This document shows positions 51,301 through 58,784 of a DNA stretch of 64,000 bases, piece after piece. Source of the stretch: Reticulitermes lucifugus (taxonomy: Eukaryota > Arthropoda > Insecta > Blattodea > Rhinotermitidae). The stretch covers positions 1 through 64,000 of the forward strand of contig JAKCWW010001902.1 in the NCBI GenBank assembly GCA_026260175.1. Reading direction: 5' to 3'. Within the stretch, counting starts at the first letter, position 1. The number at the start of each line of letters is the position of its first letter. The notes under the pieces are model-generated. The model was given only the letters and a program-made list of their open reading frames with translations. It was not told the origin of the DNA and searched no databases. The position numbers and the translations under genes were made by a program.

Positions 51301-54300
51301 AGAAGATGAGATGGGGTTTACAGTAGATCTCAGGCCATACATGAATCCATCACCATACACAGTTCAGCATGTAAGTACAGCAGAATCTGTTTTATCTCAC
51401 TTTACTCTCAGTTTAATACTTTGTTGTGCCATTTAAAATTCATTGTTACTTGCTGCTGTCAGAGCAGTTAATTTAAACATAATTTATAGGGTACAAACAC
51501 TGTATTGTGGTGAAGGCTAAGATTGTCACTATGCCTAATTAAATGCCACACGTTGAAACTGTTTGGGAGAGTAGAGGTATAGTGCCACACATTCCGGCAC
51601 TGAATGGAGATAAATGACAAACTTCACACCCCTGAGAGGGCCCCCCCTCCCTATTTTTCCATTGGATAGGATGTTAGGCAGTTCCAGGATTATTCTATGT
51701 ATGGTAGCAAAGAGAAGATTTTATGACCCTGCTGTGAATCAACCCTGGTCACAAAGCCCACAGCCTAGTCAATATACTCACTGAGCTATATTACTTGGCT
51801 AATATGTTTTAGTACAGGGCCAGCATATCTCATGAAACATCTGCCAAACTTCAGGTGGTTAGTCATTGGCTTATTTTAAGTAAAAAATAAATCAGAATGG
51901 GTCAACAATCTCAACAATTACAGTTACATTGTCACATTTAACGTATTATTATGTACCTACATAAGTGGGTGCGTGTTTGACCTCCTCTGTTGGCTGCGCA
52001 CATGTGATCTCATTTTAAAACAGCAGTTGTTGCTCTCTGTATGCTTTCATTTTGCTCCGTATGAGAGCAGCACAGTTTGTGATGCAGCGTGAGTGTTTAT
52101 CTCCTGTCTGTGATTTCTCCTGCTGCACGAGTTTCACCATACATTTGTGCAAGTTTAAACCCAAGGGTATCTAGTCTGGCAGATGTGTTGCCTAAGCATG
52201 TGGACCTCGTGACCTATCGAGTTATTTCCATGAAACTGATTTAAGCACACTATGACTTGTCAATTGAAATGAGATGGAGTACCATTGTGTTGTGGTCAGT
52301 GTGTAATCTTGCGTCGAGACACATTTTTCAAATGAATTGGTAGCTCATTCTTTATGAAATGCATAATAATAGTCAGCTGTTAAATGTCTCTTAATAATGT
52401 CTGGCCCAGTTTGTTGGTCATCAAAAAGACTGCACGACATGTGCATTGAAAAGTGATGGTGGAAGTTGGTTTGAAAGCAGTAGTAAGAATTGCTGGGGGT
52501 CATGTTTGGTATCTTCGGAGTCTGAAGACATCTTGCTAAACATGTTTGTAGCCTACATACATGCACATGTATTTATTTTTGCTGTTTCCTGCAGCAGCAT
52601 GTGGAACAGAACCACTGAAACCAGTATATGGGTCACAAGGACAACCTCAACTAAGTTTAAAGACCAGGGTGTGATTGGGTGGGCCGTTTAAAGGTGAAGA
52701 GCTGCGGAGTTTAATTGTACTGTTAAACTGTGTTAGATGCAGTGGAGGGTTAAGCAGAAACAGGAGATGCCAGCAGTTCAAACAGAATAGCCAAGTAATC
52801 AGTAACCAAATGCATTAGTCTATATTTGCTTTATGTGAAAGTGTGACACAAATAAGTTTTATATTAATATTTCAATTATCAAAGTCCCTCTACTTTTTCA
52901 AGAAGTTGACAGTCACTTTCTTGGTCAAAAAATTTATATAATTTATAGAAGTAAAGTTTCATTAGTATGTTCAAAGGAGCTCACTGCTGGACCCCATGCT
53001 GAGCAAGTTTAATCCAATTCAAACCCTCACGTCTTTTTTCTTAAAATCCTGTTTTAATATTCCTTCCACATGTACCTAGGTCTCCCAACTTGTTTCTTCA
53101 TTTTTGTTTGTGATAAGAATTATGCATGCATTTTTAATCATCTCATGCATGTTACATGTCATGCCCATCACCCTCTTCCATATTATGCCTCTAATAATAT
53201 TTTCTTAACATGTGCAAATTGTGACCCTGATGATTGTATAATTTCCTCCATTCTGTCTTGGGTCTGTATATTCTTTTCAGCTCATCATCCTTAAACATAT
53301 GTTGTTACCATACTGTTGGAATTATGATGAAGAATAGGTGTATGTATTTTTCTGTATGTTACAGTCAGCCTCTTTGCCACGTGTGTTTCGTCTCTTTAGG
53401 GGCCTGGGATTGAGGCATCTTGCAGTTGTTAACGATACAAATGAGGTAAGATGCAGTTCTATATTTCTGAACCTCAGAATTGTGTTCTTGGAAAGATAAA
53501 GAACATATATAATGGTGATTCAGAATCTGATTGGTGGAAATAACCTGCAAAGCATGAAAGCTGTGAATGTGATTTCCAGGACTGGGAACTTAGTTAGGTT
53601 TATGTTTAAAAACTGAAGAACATTTAATGTTCAGCAGATGGCCTATTTTAGCTGAAAAATACAGAGTATATTTACATATTTTTTTTGTACAGTACTACAT
53701 AATTTGGAAAACTGAACTTTTCTAAAAGCAATCATACTTGTATATAGGAAGCAGACTTTGTGACAAAAATTTGCATTACACTGTTAAAACTTTTTTTTTC
53801 AACTTATCTCAGTAAAATATGTTTCATTCTTTTGTACTGTGAACAAAATGTATAAGTATCAAACCTGTGGCATTTAAGTTCCAGAGAAAATCATTCTTCT
53901 GTCTTGAAACATAAATTCTTTTGTGTGCGTGTGTATTTAACACCAAAGAACATTGATGTAAGAGAGGTGACTGAGTAAATGGAAAAAAATACACAATGAG
54001 AAACTTATTGTGTGTTCTGTTTACCTAATATTGTCAGAGAAGTGAAATCAGCAAGGAAGAAGTAAGGTGGGCATGTAGCATGCATGAACAGAATAAGGAA
54101 TACGTAAGATGTGGTTGGAAAAGCCATGGAATAAAACTGCTGGACGATATTTATGTTTGTGACTACCCCAGTGTGCCACAAGGACCCACGCTGTGTAGTT
54201 CCATAATCTTATACCAGTTAGAACCAGCAACTTCGTTTCTCACTGCACCTAGCTTGTGACTTGCTCCATGTTTCCAGTCAGTCATTTGGCACCTTCAAGT

Positions 54301-55205
54301 GCTCAGTTGTGCTGTTTGCACCAGTCGATGTGATATACAATTACTTTGTTGGCAAGTTTATGAACATGGTTTCTGCATCACAAATCATTTTCTTCACACC
54401 TGAACAGTTCTGTTTTCAGTGTTCTTCGATGATAGTCAAAATGGCGAAGAGTGGGGGACCTGTGTTGCATGGTGCAAACAGAAAGTGTAAACTTTGTAGT
54501 GTAAGGAGTTTGGAATATATTGCTGCCAAAATTATTTTTGTTTCATGCTGATATTGATTTGATTCCTTCAGACAGTGGTTCCAGTGAAACTTAAACAGAA
54601 TATGTAACAAAAAAAACCCCAGTGAATAAAGGTGGTTTTGTCAAAAATGCAGTGTTCCCCTCCATCCAGAGATATGTGACAGGACATACCACAACCTAAA
54701 ACAATACCAGAACTTTTAATTTGTGCCTTGTGAACTTTTAATTAGGAGAAAATTACATTTTAGTATTATGTTGCAAAATGTGTAGTGTAAAAAAAGTGGC
54801 TGGGCTGGCAGTTCAGCAAGCAGTGGGGTTGCTGGGACCAGCAACCGGAAGCTACCGAGTTAACATTTCAATATTAAGAATTTGATAAAACATAAGTGAA
54901 GTGGATGTGACTAAGATTGTAATTAAAATCATTTAAGACAGACCATGAGAATTCATTCACTACCACTGCCTACCTGACTTCTCCTTCTGAATCTGTGCCC
55001 AAATAAAAGGAATGGGTACGGTGTACTGTACTGGTAATTTTACTCTGTCTTTCATGTTGAACTGTTGTTATTGTTGTTGTTGTTTAATGTATTCCTCTCT
55101 CAGGTGATTGGCATCGTAACAAGAAAGGATCTAGCAAGGTATCGTGTTTGGCGGCACAGAGGAAGAATGGGTGTTGAGGAACTGGTGATTTCAGAGAAGT
55201 TATAG
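24226..55205 (+). CDS. CLCN7: H+/Cl- exchange transporter 7 (ClC-7), 16 exons, complete
   Basis: This is a lysosomal 2Cl-/1H+ antiporter, which in animals works with the beta subunit OSTM1. Exons: 24226-24351, 24870-24995, 26722-26920, 28231-28340, 30114-30257, 32196-32373, 36503-36794, 39816-39954, 41605-41698, 43092-43261, 44414-44593, 46308-46517, 49617-49781, 51287-51370, 53365-53445, 55104-55205. They total 2,400 nt in one frame, 799 residues (human is about 805). Motifs: acidic dileucine EEDALI (19-24), [14 protein letters not shown] (85-99), GSGIP (192-196), [10 protein letters not shown] (234-243, gating glutamate E236), proton glutamate E303 in FSLEEG, GLFIPSL (499-505), and two CBS domains (about 614-690 and 729-797). 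It resembles ClC-7 rather than ClC-6 throughout ([34 protein letters not shown]-type motif). The start is supported by an in-frame TGA six codons upstream. ATTAAA at 55,461 is a weak polyadenylation candidate. No disabling change is seen. Confidence 0.96.
24870..24995 (+). CDS. CLCN7: ClC-7 exon 2
   Basis: Residues 43-84, [19 protein letters not shown] and on to SVISAKFE. It is the remainder of the cytosolic N-terminus. The acceptor is gtgttcag and the donor gag|gtaag. Low family conservation is expected here; inclusion rests on phase and joining to SLDYD. Confidence 0.82.
25086..25103. repeat. (CA)n microsatellite
   Basis: About nine CA dinucleotides in ClC-7 intron 2. Confidence 0.9.
25960..26330 (+). 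pseudogene. LINE C-terminal tail, best copy
   Basis: It reads [40 protein letters not shown] and then [12 protein letters not shown]. This is the 'RWAGHVARMG...[23 protein letters not shown]' ending common to insect LINE polyproteins. It runs into a 3' flank with gttagcttctcaagaaagac. The reverse transcriptase proper is missing. It lies in ClC-7 intron 2, sense orientation. Confidence 0.75.
26722..26920 (+). CDS. CLCN7: ClC-7 exon 3
   Basis: Residues 85-151, [20 protein letters not shown], then [20 protein letters not shown] (first membrane helix) and [17 protein letters not shown]. The donor is taken as cagt|gtatcc because this restores the frame with exon 4. Confidence 0.92.
26985..27205 (+). 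pseudogene. LINE C-terminal tail, decayed
   Basis: The words 'gcaggatatgtagcatgcatggg' and 'gaagaggagacttgggacatacagatggag' match the copy at 25,960 with stops and frameshifts. It begins about 65 bp after ClC-7 exon 3. Confidence 0.5.
28231..28340 (+). CDS. CLCN7: ClC-7 exon 4
   Basis: Residues 151-187, [20 protein letters not shown] and [13 protein letters not shown]. The acceptor is ctgtatcag. An earlier AG at 28,193-28,194 would keep a frame open but gives no family match. Confidence 0.9.
28720..28915 (+). repeat. Unclassified repeat, copy 1
   Basis: It shares an ordered series with 44,031-44,158: 'ccttt/acttttgtc..aagggaaaa', 'gggcattTaa.tt.aa', 'gcagcaga', 'atttaaaag' and 'gctgaagrt'. 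Both copies lie in ClC-7 introns in the same orientation. No domain recognised. Confidence 0.5.
28955..29065 (+). pseudogene. LINE C-terminal tail fragment
   Basis: The segment 'tatgggagggcatggactagat..cctggctcaggataagcatag' corresponds to the [12 protein letters not shown] part of the copy at 25,960 and ends in the same tail. Confidence 0.5.
29190..29930 (-). pseudogene. mariner transposase remnant with internal deletion
   Basis: On the minus strand it starts with [20 protein letters not shown] then [20 protein letters not shown], a mariner N-terminus. Next come [20 protein letters not shown] and [20 protein letters not shown]. The frame then jumps directly to [17 protein letters not shown] and an '[16 protein letters not shown]'-like end. 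The block with the first catalytic aspartate is deleted and the second (HHDNAPAH in the family) is changed to Asn. It is inactive, and lies in ClC-7 intron 4 antisense to the gene. Confidence 0.8.
29990..30095 (+). repeat. Foldback-family end with hammerhead-like motif
   Basis: TTGATGA at 30,002, a T, GAGGAC...GTCTC and AAAACGTC at 30,028-30,036 repeat the CTGANGA/stem/GAAAC layout with two core changes. Directly after comes ggttaccaactgatgcagtg and tcacatcccagaaga, the terminal sequence of the elements at 36,157 and 46,019. It ends about 20 bp before the acceptor of ClC-7 exon 5. Confidence 0.45.
30114..30257 (+). CDS. CLCN7: ClC-7 exon 5
   Basis: Residues 188-235, [19 protein letters not shown], then [20 protein letters not shown] and VGK. 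It holds the GSGIP chloride-coordinating loop; proline after S..I is present as in other ClC-7. The donor is aag|gtttga. Confidence 0.95.
31960..32150 (+). pseudogene. LINE C-terminal tail
   Basis: It reads [18 protein letters not shown], then [20 protein letters not shown], matching the '..WI.LAQDR..W..LVN.VMNL' ending. A tail with gttaacttctaaaggag runs to within about 45 bp of ClC-7 exon 6. Confidence 0.6.
32196..32373 (+). CDS. CLCN7: ClC-7 exon 6, gating glutamate
   Basis: Residues 236-295, [19 protein letters not shown] to [16 protein letters not shown]236, the first residue, is the gating glutamate of the GKEGP motif, split from GK by the intron. The donor is gtgg|gtgagc. Confidence 0.95.
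33200..33400 (+). pseudogene. mariner transposase N-terminal fragment
   Basis: It reads [20 protein letters not shown] then [20 protein letters not shown] and RFSEG, the 'EQR.NIKF..KLGK...ET...L..AYGE......VF.WHKRF.EG' start of mariner transposases. No DDD catalytic block follows. It lies in ClC-7 intron 6. Confidence 0.75.
33700..34480 (+). pseudogene. PIF/Harbinger transposase remnant
   Basis: Broken frames give [45 protein letters not shown], then [20 protein letters not shown] and [12 protein letters not shown], then NVMRP-like and '[15 protein letters not shown]'. This follows the Harbinger order (W..PN..GAIDGKH, F.NYK..FS.VL.A..D, G..D...F, ..LHN). Catalytic context is degraded, with IDGKH reduced to DGKH. 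Dead copy in ClC-7 intron 6. Confidence 0.7.
34481..35720. other. ClC-7 intron 6, nothing recognised
   Basis: No family-like coding segment or terminal repeats. A short piece at about 35,260-35,400 resembles the SINE family B body ('gtggctagaccat.aagctgaccact'). Confidence 0.4.
35722..35790 (+). mobile_element. tRNA-like SINE head
   Basis: The segment ccttgtggtggcacaggtgg followed by ttagttgctgacc and aagtccaggtttttatcc has A-box and degraded B-box spacing like family A heads. Confidence 0.55.
36157..36332. mobile_element. Foldback MITE (TCTGGGRTATGACA termini)
   Basis: The left arm (36,157-36,191: tctgggggatgacatcatgc ... attggtagttacc) and right arm (36,293-36,332) are inverted copies ending in tcatatcccaga. 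The 100-bp interior contains two further degenerate stem-loop/AAAC motifs. The ends match 30,041-30,085 and 46,019-46,100. It lies about 170 bp before ClC-7 exon 7. Confidence 0.65.
36503..36794 (+). CDS. CLCN7: ClC-7 exon 7, proton glutamate
   Basis: Residues 295-392, [60 protein letters not shown] and [14 protein letters not shown]303 aligns with the proton-pathway glutamate that marks exchangers rather than channels. The donor is atgag|gtacga. Confidence 0.95.
36887..37061 (+). mobile_element. Tigger-type MITE, 175 bp, intron 7 copy
   Basis: Termini cagtaaaacccctatttaat and, reversed, cagtaaaaccccgatttaat, are flanked by TA on both sides. It is about 90% identical by eye to 50,205-50,378, which is in the opposite orientation. 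No coding sequence. Confidence 0.85.
37915..38205 (+). mobile_element. SINE family B, sense, near full length
   Basis: The head 'agctgggatagagtagtcagtg..gactgggctatgggctc' with ggggttcaaatgctg as B box is followed by the body with ggtaagtggctggagcatga, catctagtgccaaggttaag and gtacagggatagctttacct. It lies in ClC-7 intron 7. Confidence 0.75.
38345..38515 (-). mobile_element. tRNA-headed SINE, third type
   Basis: On the minus strand: tatcatggctcagttggtta (A box), gtctggcttcaatccc (B box), then a body with acaggtttctctcaaagtac and ttcagctttccctgcc. The head is related to family A but the body differs. Confidence 0.7.
39085..39300 (+). pseudogene. LINE C-terminal tail, strongly decayed
   Basis: [12 protein letters not shown] resembles 'RRLRWAGHVAR'. 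Downstream 'agattcatctgtagcaggttaggatccagtgacaagct' resembles the WI.LA.DR...AL end. It is recognised only by comparison with better copies in this window. Confidence 0.4.
39816..39954 (+). CDS. CLCN7: ClC-7 exon 8
   Basis: Residues 392-438, [40 protein letters not shown] and TSNPIQ. One membrane helix followed by a luminal loop with the conserved CxPL pattern. Confidence 0.92.
39970..41600. other. ClC-7 intron 8, nothing recognised
   Basis: No exon-like or transposon-like similarity found. Small open frames on both strands have no family signal. Confidence 0.4.
41605..41698 (+). CDS. CLCN7: ClC-7 exon 9
   Basis: Residues 439-470, [20 protein letters not shown], then [15 protein letters not shown]-x-DGEYN and LFHDPPG are ClC-7 signatures. 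The acceptor is ggatag and the donor ccag|gtaagt. Confidence 0.94.
42622..42915. repeat. ~60-bp minisatellite in ClC-7 intron 9
   Basis: About five diverged units share 'gacatgacctccctgcttgg' and 'ctcctactct'. Several units are truncated or joined out of register. Non-coding. Confidence 0.75.
43092..43261 (+). CDS. CLCN7: ClC-7 exon 10
   Basis: Residues 470-526, [40 protein letters not shown] and [16 protein letters not shown]. It contains the GxFxPxL motif (499-505). Confidence 0.95.
43655..43760 (-). ncRNA. Hammerhead-ribozyme-like motif, best copy
   Basis: On the minus strand: CCCC (43,706-43,703), CTGATGA (43,702-43,696), T, GGCATT, a short loop, AAGTGCT, GAAA (43,677-43,674), the self-complementary TACGTA, TT, then GGGG (43,665-43,662). 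The order stem I, CUGANGA, stem II, GAAA, short stem III, UH, stem I is that of a hammerhead. Activity is not shown; the short palindromic stem III would suit a dimer. It belongs to a repeat extending to the right. Confidence 0.5.
43995..44030. repeat. Perfect 36-bp palindrome
   Basis: tgtctgcgtggtttgtga is followed directly by its exact reverse complement, with no spacer. It joins the hammerhead-like repeat on the left to the unclassified repeat (44,031-44,158) on the right. It could be a head-to-head insertion junction or an assembly artefact. Confidence 0.85.
44031..44158 (+). repeat. Unclassified repeat, copy 2
   Basis: See the matching series at 28,720-28,915. This copy shares 'gggaaaacattgtcccac', 'gggcatttaagtt', 'gcagcagacac' and 'atacgctgaaga'. 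It lies between the palindrome and ClC-7 exon 11. Confidence 0.5.
44414..44593 (+). CDS. CLCN7: ClC-7 exon 11
   Basis: Residues 527-586, [40 protein letters not shown] and [20 protein letters not shown]. These are the last membrane helices before the CBS region. Confidence 0.95.
44650..46010. other. ClC-7 intron 11, nothing recognised
   Basis: AT-rich intron with no recognisable repeat termini or domains until the foldback at 46,019. Confidence 0.4.
46019..46090. mobile_element. Compact foldback element
   Basis: The left arm (46,019-46,050: tatgatgccatgtcagttgg...gttacc) and right arm (46,059-46,090) are near-perfect inverted copies with an 8-nt spacer. The right end continues tatcccagaaga as in 30,041-30,085 and 36,332. 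Confidence 0.75.
46308..46517 (+). CDS. CLCN7: ClC-7 exon 12, start of CBS1
   Basis: Residues 587-656, [20 protein letters not shown], then [20 protein letters not shown] and [13 protein letters not shown]. The first CBS domain begins at about 614. The donor cag|gtttat is weak by consensus. Confidence 0.93.
46872..48316 (-). mobile_element. Tigger/pogo-like DNA transposon in ClC-7 intron 12
   Basis: Ends caataaaacctcgatgcatt and, reversed, cagtggaacctcgttgcatc form inverted repeats with TA flanks (46,870-46,871 and 48,317-48,318). The minus strand encodes [34 protein letters not shown], a frameshift, then [53 protein letters not shown], and, after 36 N, a C-terminal SIKDFFSKK. The DDE-domain second aspartate context (FVDNCAAH) is kept, but the N-terminal DNA-binding region is missing. 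It is dead, and antisense to the host gene. Confidence 0.88.
47553..47588. other. Assembly gap, 36 N
   Basis: A run of 36 N lies inside the Tigger transposase. The frame is the same on both sides. Isolated N also occur at 20,935 and 50,640. Confidence 0.99.
49115..49171. repeat. Near-perfect 26-bp-arm hairpin
   Basis: tgatcaccacaataactg... (49,115-49,140) pairs with 49,146-49,171 with one mismatch and a 5-nt loop (tcaag). It lies in ClC-7 intron 12. Origin unknown; no transposon ends recognised around it. Confidence 0.85.
49617..49781 (+). CDS. CLCN7: ClC-7 exon 13, end of CBS1
   Basis: Residues 657-711, [40 protein letters not shown] and [15 protein letters not shown]. The acceptor tgccag is chosen because it keeps phase 0; the first ten residues are poorly conserved. 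Confidence 0.9.
50205..50378 (-). mobile_element. Tigger-type MITE, 174 bp, intron 13 copy
   Basis: It has the same family and TA-flanked ends (cagtaaaactcc / ggggttttactg) as 36,887-37,061, inserted in reverse. Shared words include gtcccgacaatagctcca, ctaatcccccagcaattc and tttagtgatgattttttcat. Confidence 0.85.
50702..50944. mobile_element. TIR element with nested hairpin and SINE tail
   Basis: Imperfect ends aatcaaccaacaaaat (50,707-50,722) and attttgttggctggttgatt (50,923-50,943) enclose two things. One is a family-B SINE tail (about 50,765-50,835, minus). The other is a hairpin whose arms (50,846-50,878 and 50,887-50,919) share tgtatctaaag... and aatggtctatatt. The order suggests a SINE fragment inserted into, or captured by, a MITE. 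Confidence 0.55.
51287..51370 (+). CDS. CLCN7: ClC-7 exon 14
   Basis: Residues 712-739, [20 protein letters not shown] then PSPYTVQH. The YMNPSPYTV motif opens CBS2. The acceptor is cctatag and the donor cat|gtaagt. Confidence 0.93.
51555..51805 (-). mobile_element. SINE family B, diverged
   Basis: Body words 'gagagtagaggtatag', 'ggcactgaatggaga' and 'gagagggccccccctccc' and a head 'gtgaatcaaccctggtcac...cacagcctagtcaatatac' match minus-strand family B copies. It lies in ClC-7 intron 14. Confidence 0.65.
51900..53360. other. ClC-7 intron 14 remainder, nothing recognised
   Basis: No repeat termini or coding similarity recognised. Confidence 0.4.
53365..53445 (+). CDS. CLCN7: ClC-7 exon 15, CBS2
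   Basis: Residues 740-766, [20 protein letters not shown] then VVNDTNE. FRLFR.LGLRHL is the CBS2 signature of ClC-6/7. Confidence 0.94.
54035..54130 (+). pseudogene. LINE C-terminal tail fragment
   Basis: The segment 'aggaagaagtaaggtgggcatgtagcatgcatgaacagaataaggaatac' resembles the 'R..RWAGHVA.MGE.RN.Y' segment. It is short and decayed, in ClC-7 intron 15. Confidence 0.45.
55104..55205 (+). CDS. CLCN7: ClC-7 last exon
   Basis: Residues 767-799, [20 protein letters not shown] then [13 protein letters not shown] and TAG at 55,203-55,205. V-G[11 protein letters not shown] is the typical ClC-7 ending. Confidence 0.94.
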   Translation: MIGIVTRKDLARYRVWRHRGRMGVEELVISEKL

Positions 55206-55859
55206 CTTGTAGGAGGACTCTAATTGGTTGGGTGAGTATAGGATGTACAGGTATAGTGGAAATTGCGTCAGTTTGTCACTAGGTTACCTTGTTTAGAAAT
55301 TACAAAATGGATTGTCATGAAAAGTAAACATGTTATTTGGCAATGTACATGAACTTGACGTGAAACTCAATATAATTTTTTTTTAAATGCAGACAGTATA
55401 TGACATGAACTAAAGATATCATAACAGTTGTAACACATTTTTTTATATTTTTAACATTTAATTAAATAACATGGGAAAATGATTTTTGACTGTTACGAAG
55501 TGTGTTATATACAGTTATCTGCAGGAAATGAAGACCTAGCTGAGACGAGCAAAATCACAAAGAACTCGCTTCGACAGTAGGTGTATTCCATAGGACTTTG
55601 TAATGGAATGTCGCTTCGTTTGCCATTCATCAAGGGAAGAGATTGTTTGGAAGACCTTGTTCTACATGATGTGATCAAATAATTTCTGAACTGACCATGA
55701 GATGATTGTACTGATGCTAGCAACAACTTCTACCACTAGGTAGAGTAGAGTGTTCTGAGTCATTTCCTGTTTGGAAGAAGGCTATAGCACATCTCATTGC
55801 TGAGTAATGTCATGTTAAGTACAAGTGTACATTGCTCCATTTGTTGTTGTGGTGTTTCT

Positions 55860-56980
55860 ATAAAATGGCATCTGATTTTACGTAAACTGGGGAGAAAAAC
55901 TACGGAAACTTTTGGAATGTTGGAAGTAGCTTTTGGAGAGCAGACAATGGGAAGAACACAAGTTTTTGAATGACTTTTCACGTTCAGACACTGTGTGACC
56001 TCTGTTAAAGATGTCGACTGCTTGAGACGCTTGTCGAAAAGCAAAACAGATGGCAGTGTGGATCGAAAACAGAACTTTTATCTGGGAAGCTGCTAACATG
56101 TTAGGAAGTAAAGAGTGGTTAATTGTTGAATACATGATCAGCATGGCTGTTGCTTCAAGAACCATCTGACACATAAACTGCTCACAGTTCAAGAAAAGCT
56201 GGGCATTACAAATGTTATATTATGTAATGGGACAAAGTGGTATCTCATACACGTATTCATATGGTTTAAAAGATTCAGTGAGGGATGTGAGAACCTTGAA
56301 AATGATCCATGGCCATGAAATGGTGGCCAGAGACTGTCAAATGACTCAAAAAGTGATGGGAGATCAACTGTACATTAACTCCTCCAGACTTGTCAGGTAA
56401 ATCCATAATTTCTCAGTTGCATCAGTATTGGAGACAAGGCGTGTTCCGTGTGATAAAAGGTAAAAGGTGAAGTTTTACCTGTCCCTGAACTCAAGGCTGA
56501 TAGGGGGAGTAGAGGATTAGTTTAACTCATTCTTAACCTGGGCACTAGATGGAGATGAGGGGTTAGGTTCATGCCCCATCCGCTCTACTCCCGGGAAAGA
56601 GCCCCGGTACCCATTCAATAGGAGGCTTAGAGTATGTTCCTGTAACAAAATGTCAGAGCATGGACTATGGACTGGAGAACAGAATCGTCACTGAGGCCAG
56701 TAGAGTTTCACGTCATAGTCAAGGATAAAAATGATGATCACATTTTTTGGTAAGTGGTATGATCCACAAAGACTTTGTGTCCAAAGGATACACAGTGAAG
56801 AGTGAATTCTACATACTGATACTGGAAAGATCATTTGAAAGGATTTTGAGTCAGACTGCAGTTTCAAGAGAAAGGCAGTTGGTTCCTTTTGCATGACAGT
56901 GCCATGATATTGAAGTGCTTCCTGGTGAATTACGGTGTGATGGAGATCAGCCATTCACCTTATTCACATAACACTATACA
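55860..56980 (+). pseudogene. mariner transposase remnant split by a SINE
   Basis: About 55,870-56,050 reads LRKLGRKTTETFGMLEVAFG then EQTMGRTQVFE, the mariner N-terminus. About 56,765-56,960 reads FVSKGYTVKSEFYILILERS then, after frameshifts, WFLLHDSA..KCFLVNYGVM and ISHSPYS, the 'HHDNAPAH...HPPYSPDLAP' end. A family-B SINE at 56,490-56,650 lies between. Many stops are present, so it is inactive. It starts about 650 bp past the ClC-7 stop. Confidence 0.7.
56490..56650 (-). mobile_element. SINE family B inside mariner remnant
   Basis: The words ggggagtagaggattag, cattcttaacctgggcac, tactcccgggaaagagcccc and attcaataggaggctt match the body of copies at 430 and 1,228. The head is missing. Confidence 0.75.
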
Positions 56981-57189
56981 AGATAGCAGTGAGAACTGCC
57001 CTCATAGGAAGATGATTTCAGGATGTTGAGGATATTGTGAAGAATATAACCCTGACTTAGAAGCAGTTCCCTTGAGATGCCCTTGGTAACTGTTCTGTGG
57101 AACTTTATGATGTAAAAAGTGTGTCGCAGTCAAGGGAGATATTTTGAAGAGAAATCAGGAATTTTACTAGGTGGATTATCGTCGAACAT

Positions 57190-57265
57190 AACACTCTTTA
57201 TTGCTTATATTAATACTGCTGCTACATGTTTCGGTCCTTTTCTCGGACCAACATCAGGCATAAAA
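57190..57265 (-). ncRNA. Hammerhead-like motif of a Penelope-like repeat
   Basis: On the minus strand: TGC, CTGATGT, T, GGTCC, loop gagaaaa, GGACC, GAAAC, with the self-complementary ACATGT, then A and GCA. CTGATG and GAAAC are separated by a perfect 5-bp stem. The seventh core base is T instead of A, which should weaken activity. Similar sequence is, to my knowledge, common in Penelope-type repeats of insects. Confidence 0.45.
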
Positions 57266-57864
57266 ATACATATCTAAAACTTGAGTGTGTATGCAAGTTG
57301 AGCTCACAAGTTTTACAATCGTGTTCTCAATTTTATGTAGCATTCATTTTAGAAGAATACACTTAAATTATGAAATATACAAGAAAATAAACTTACCATG
57401 TATTCCAAATTCCTGTGTTGGTATTTATATGACAACATTCTGCATTGTATCCACAGATTGCAACTGAGGCTGGTCAGGAGAGGTGGACTGATAATTATTC
57501 CATCAAAGGAGCCTGTGAGGTCCTGTTTTACTTGCACAGGAAGGAGGGAGTTTGAACAACATTGTGTGACACGTCATTTTTTTACCAATTTAACGCAAAA
57601 GGATCAAGAAACATGTTTACTGAATTAATAGACTTCAGTGCCAATCATAAGTGCACCGCACCAATGGTCTTCAGAGTCAGGCCGATTTTCCGCGGAACCT
57701 GCGTCTAGTAAAAGTGCACTTTTTGGGTGCAAAAATGAAATACAACTGTTTTTAAAATGACCTTTTATTTATAAACAAAATGTTGACATGCATTTATGAA
57801 AAATATCTTATTATTGGTGATTTTAATTTCAATGAAAATCCTGAACTTTACCTCAAAAAACATG

Positions 57865-58511
57865 CAGTCAAACCCCATAATAGCACTACCCTTACTAGCA
57901 CCAGTGAAAGCCTGAGCACAGAAATTAACGTTGAGGAATCTGCAGTGTAGCACCACCCCTACTAGCCACCATTTGCCAAAGACTGGTGACACAAATGTGC
58001 CCATAAGCATTAAATAATGCCTGATATAGCACAATGTTACTGTACCTTCACTGTTTGCATGTACTGTACTGTCCGGCTAAATTTCTTGATGAGATCTTTA
58101 TCAGTGTGTAAGAAGAATATTTGAGCCAAGGAAGGGGCTGAGGGAAAATTTGGTGTTATGATATTTCCTATGGTTCTTCCCTGGTACAGGAAACCAGGTA
58201 TGAACTTGGATCCCGAACAGCACAAACATTCTAACGAGCAGTACAATGAAAACACCTTAATTGATACTGGTACCTTCCTTCAGAATGTACCTTATAAAGT
58301 AAAACTGAATTTTCACAACTGTGCTCTGTATTGTTAAAAGTAGCTTTCATAGATTGTGCTAATGCTCTTTCACTTTACATGGACTGTGTAAAATTAAGAG
58401 GTTTTAACAACTGTCAAAATGCCTGCAACAATTTCAGTAAACAACTTTCTTTTTAATCCTGCAGTATTTTGATTTACTGACACAAAGTGGTGCTATATTG
58501 GGGTTTGACTT
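57865..58511. mobile_element. Terminal-inverted-repeat element, ~0.65 kb
   Basis: Left cagtcaaaccccataatagc and right end, reversed, aagtcaaaccccaatatagc are inverted repeats. The interior has no transposase. It is probably a non-autonomous DNA element; the superfamily is uncertain because target duplications are not clear. Confidence 0.6.
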
Positions 58512-58784
58512 CACCTACATTTCATTATTCGATTTACGCGTAATGCATAATTTAATGGTCAGATGTGTGTCATGTTGCCTGAAACAGTGTTATGTTGCCT
58601 GTGCAGACGTTTGAAGAGAAAACTACTTTCATCCCCTTTCTTGGCAAAGTGAAAATTAAATGCTGAATCAGTTCCACCTGTTTCCTTGCAAACAATGAAA
58701 GGCAACACACTCCCAAGTAACCCTGTCCTACATCTTACTGTTAGCGTGTCAGCAGTAGTTAACTTGCCACGATTGGCGACACTA

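Noticed and set aside
24226-55205. Assignment as ClC-6 instead of ClC-7
   Set aside because: [34 protein letters not shown] and the [10 protein letters not shown] end fit ClC-7; ClC-6 motifs at these places differ.
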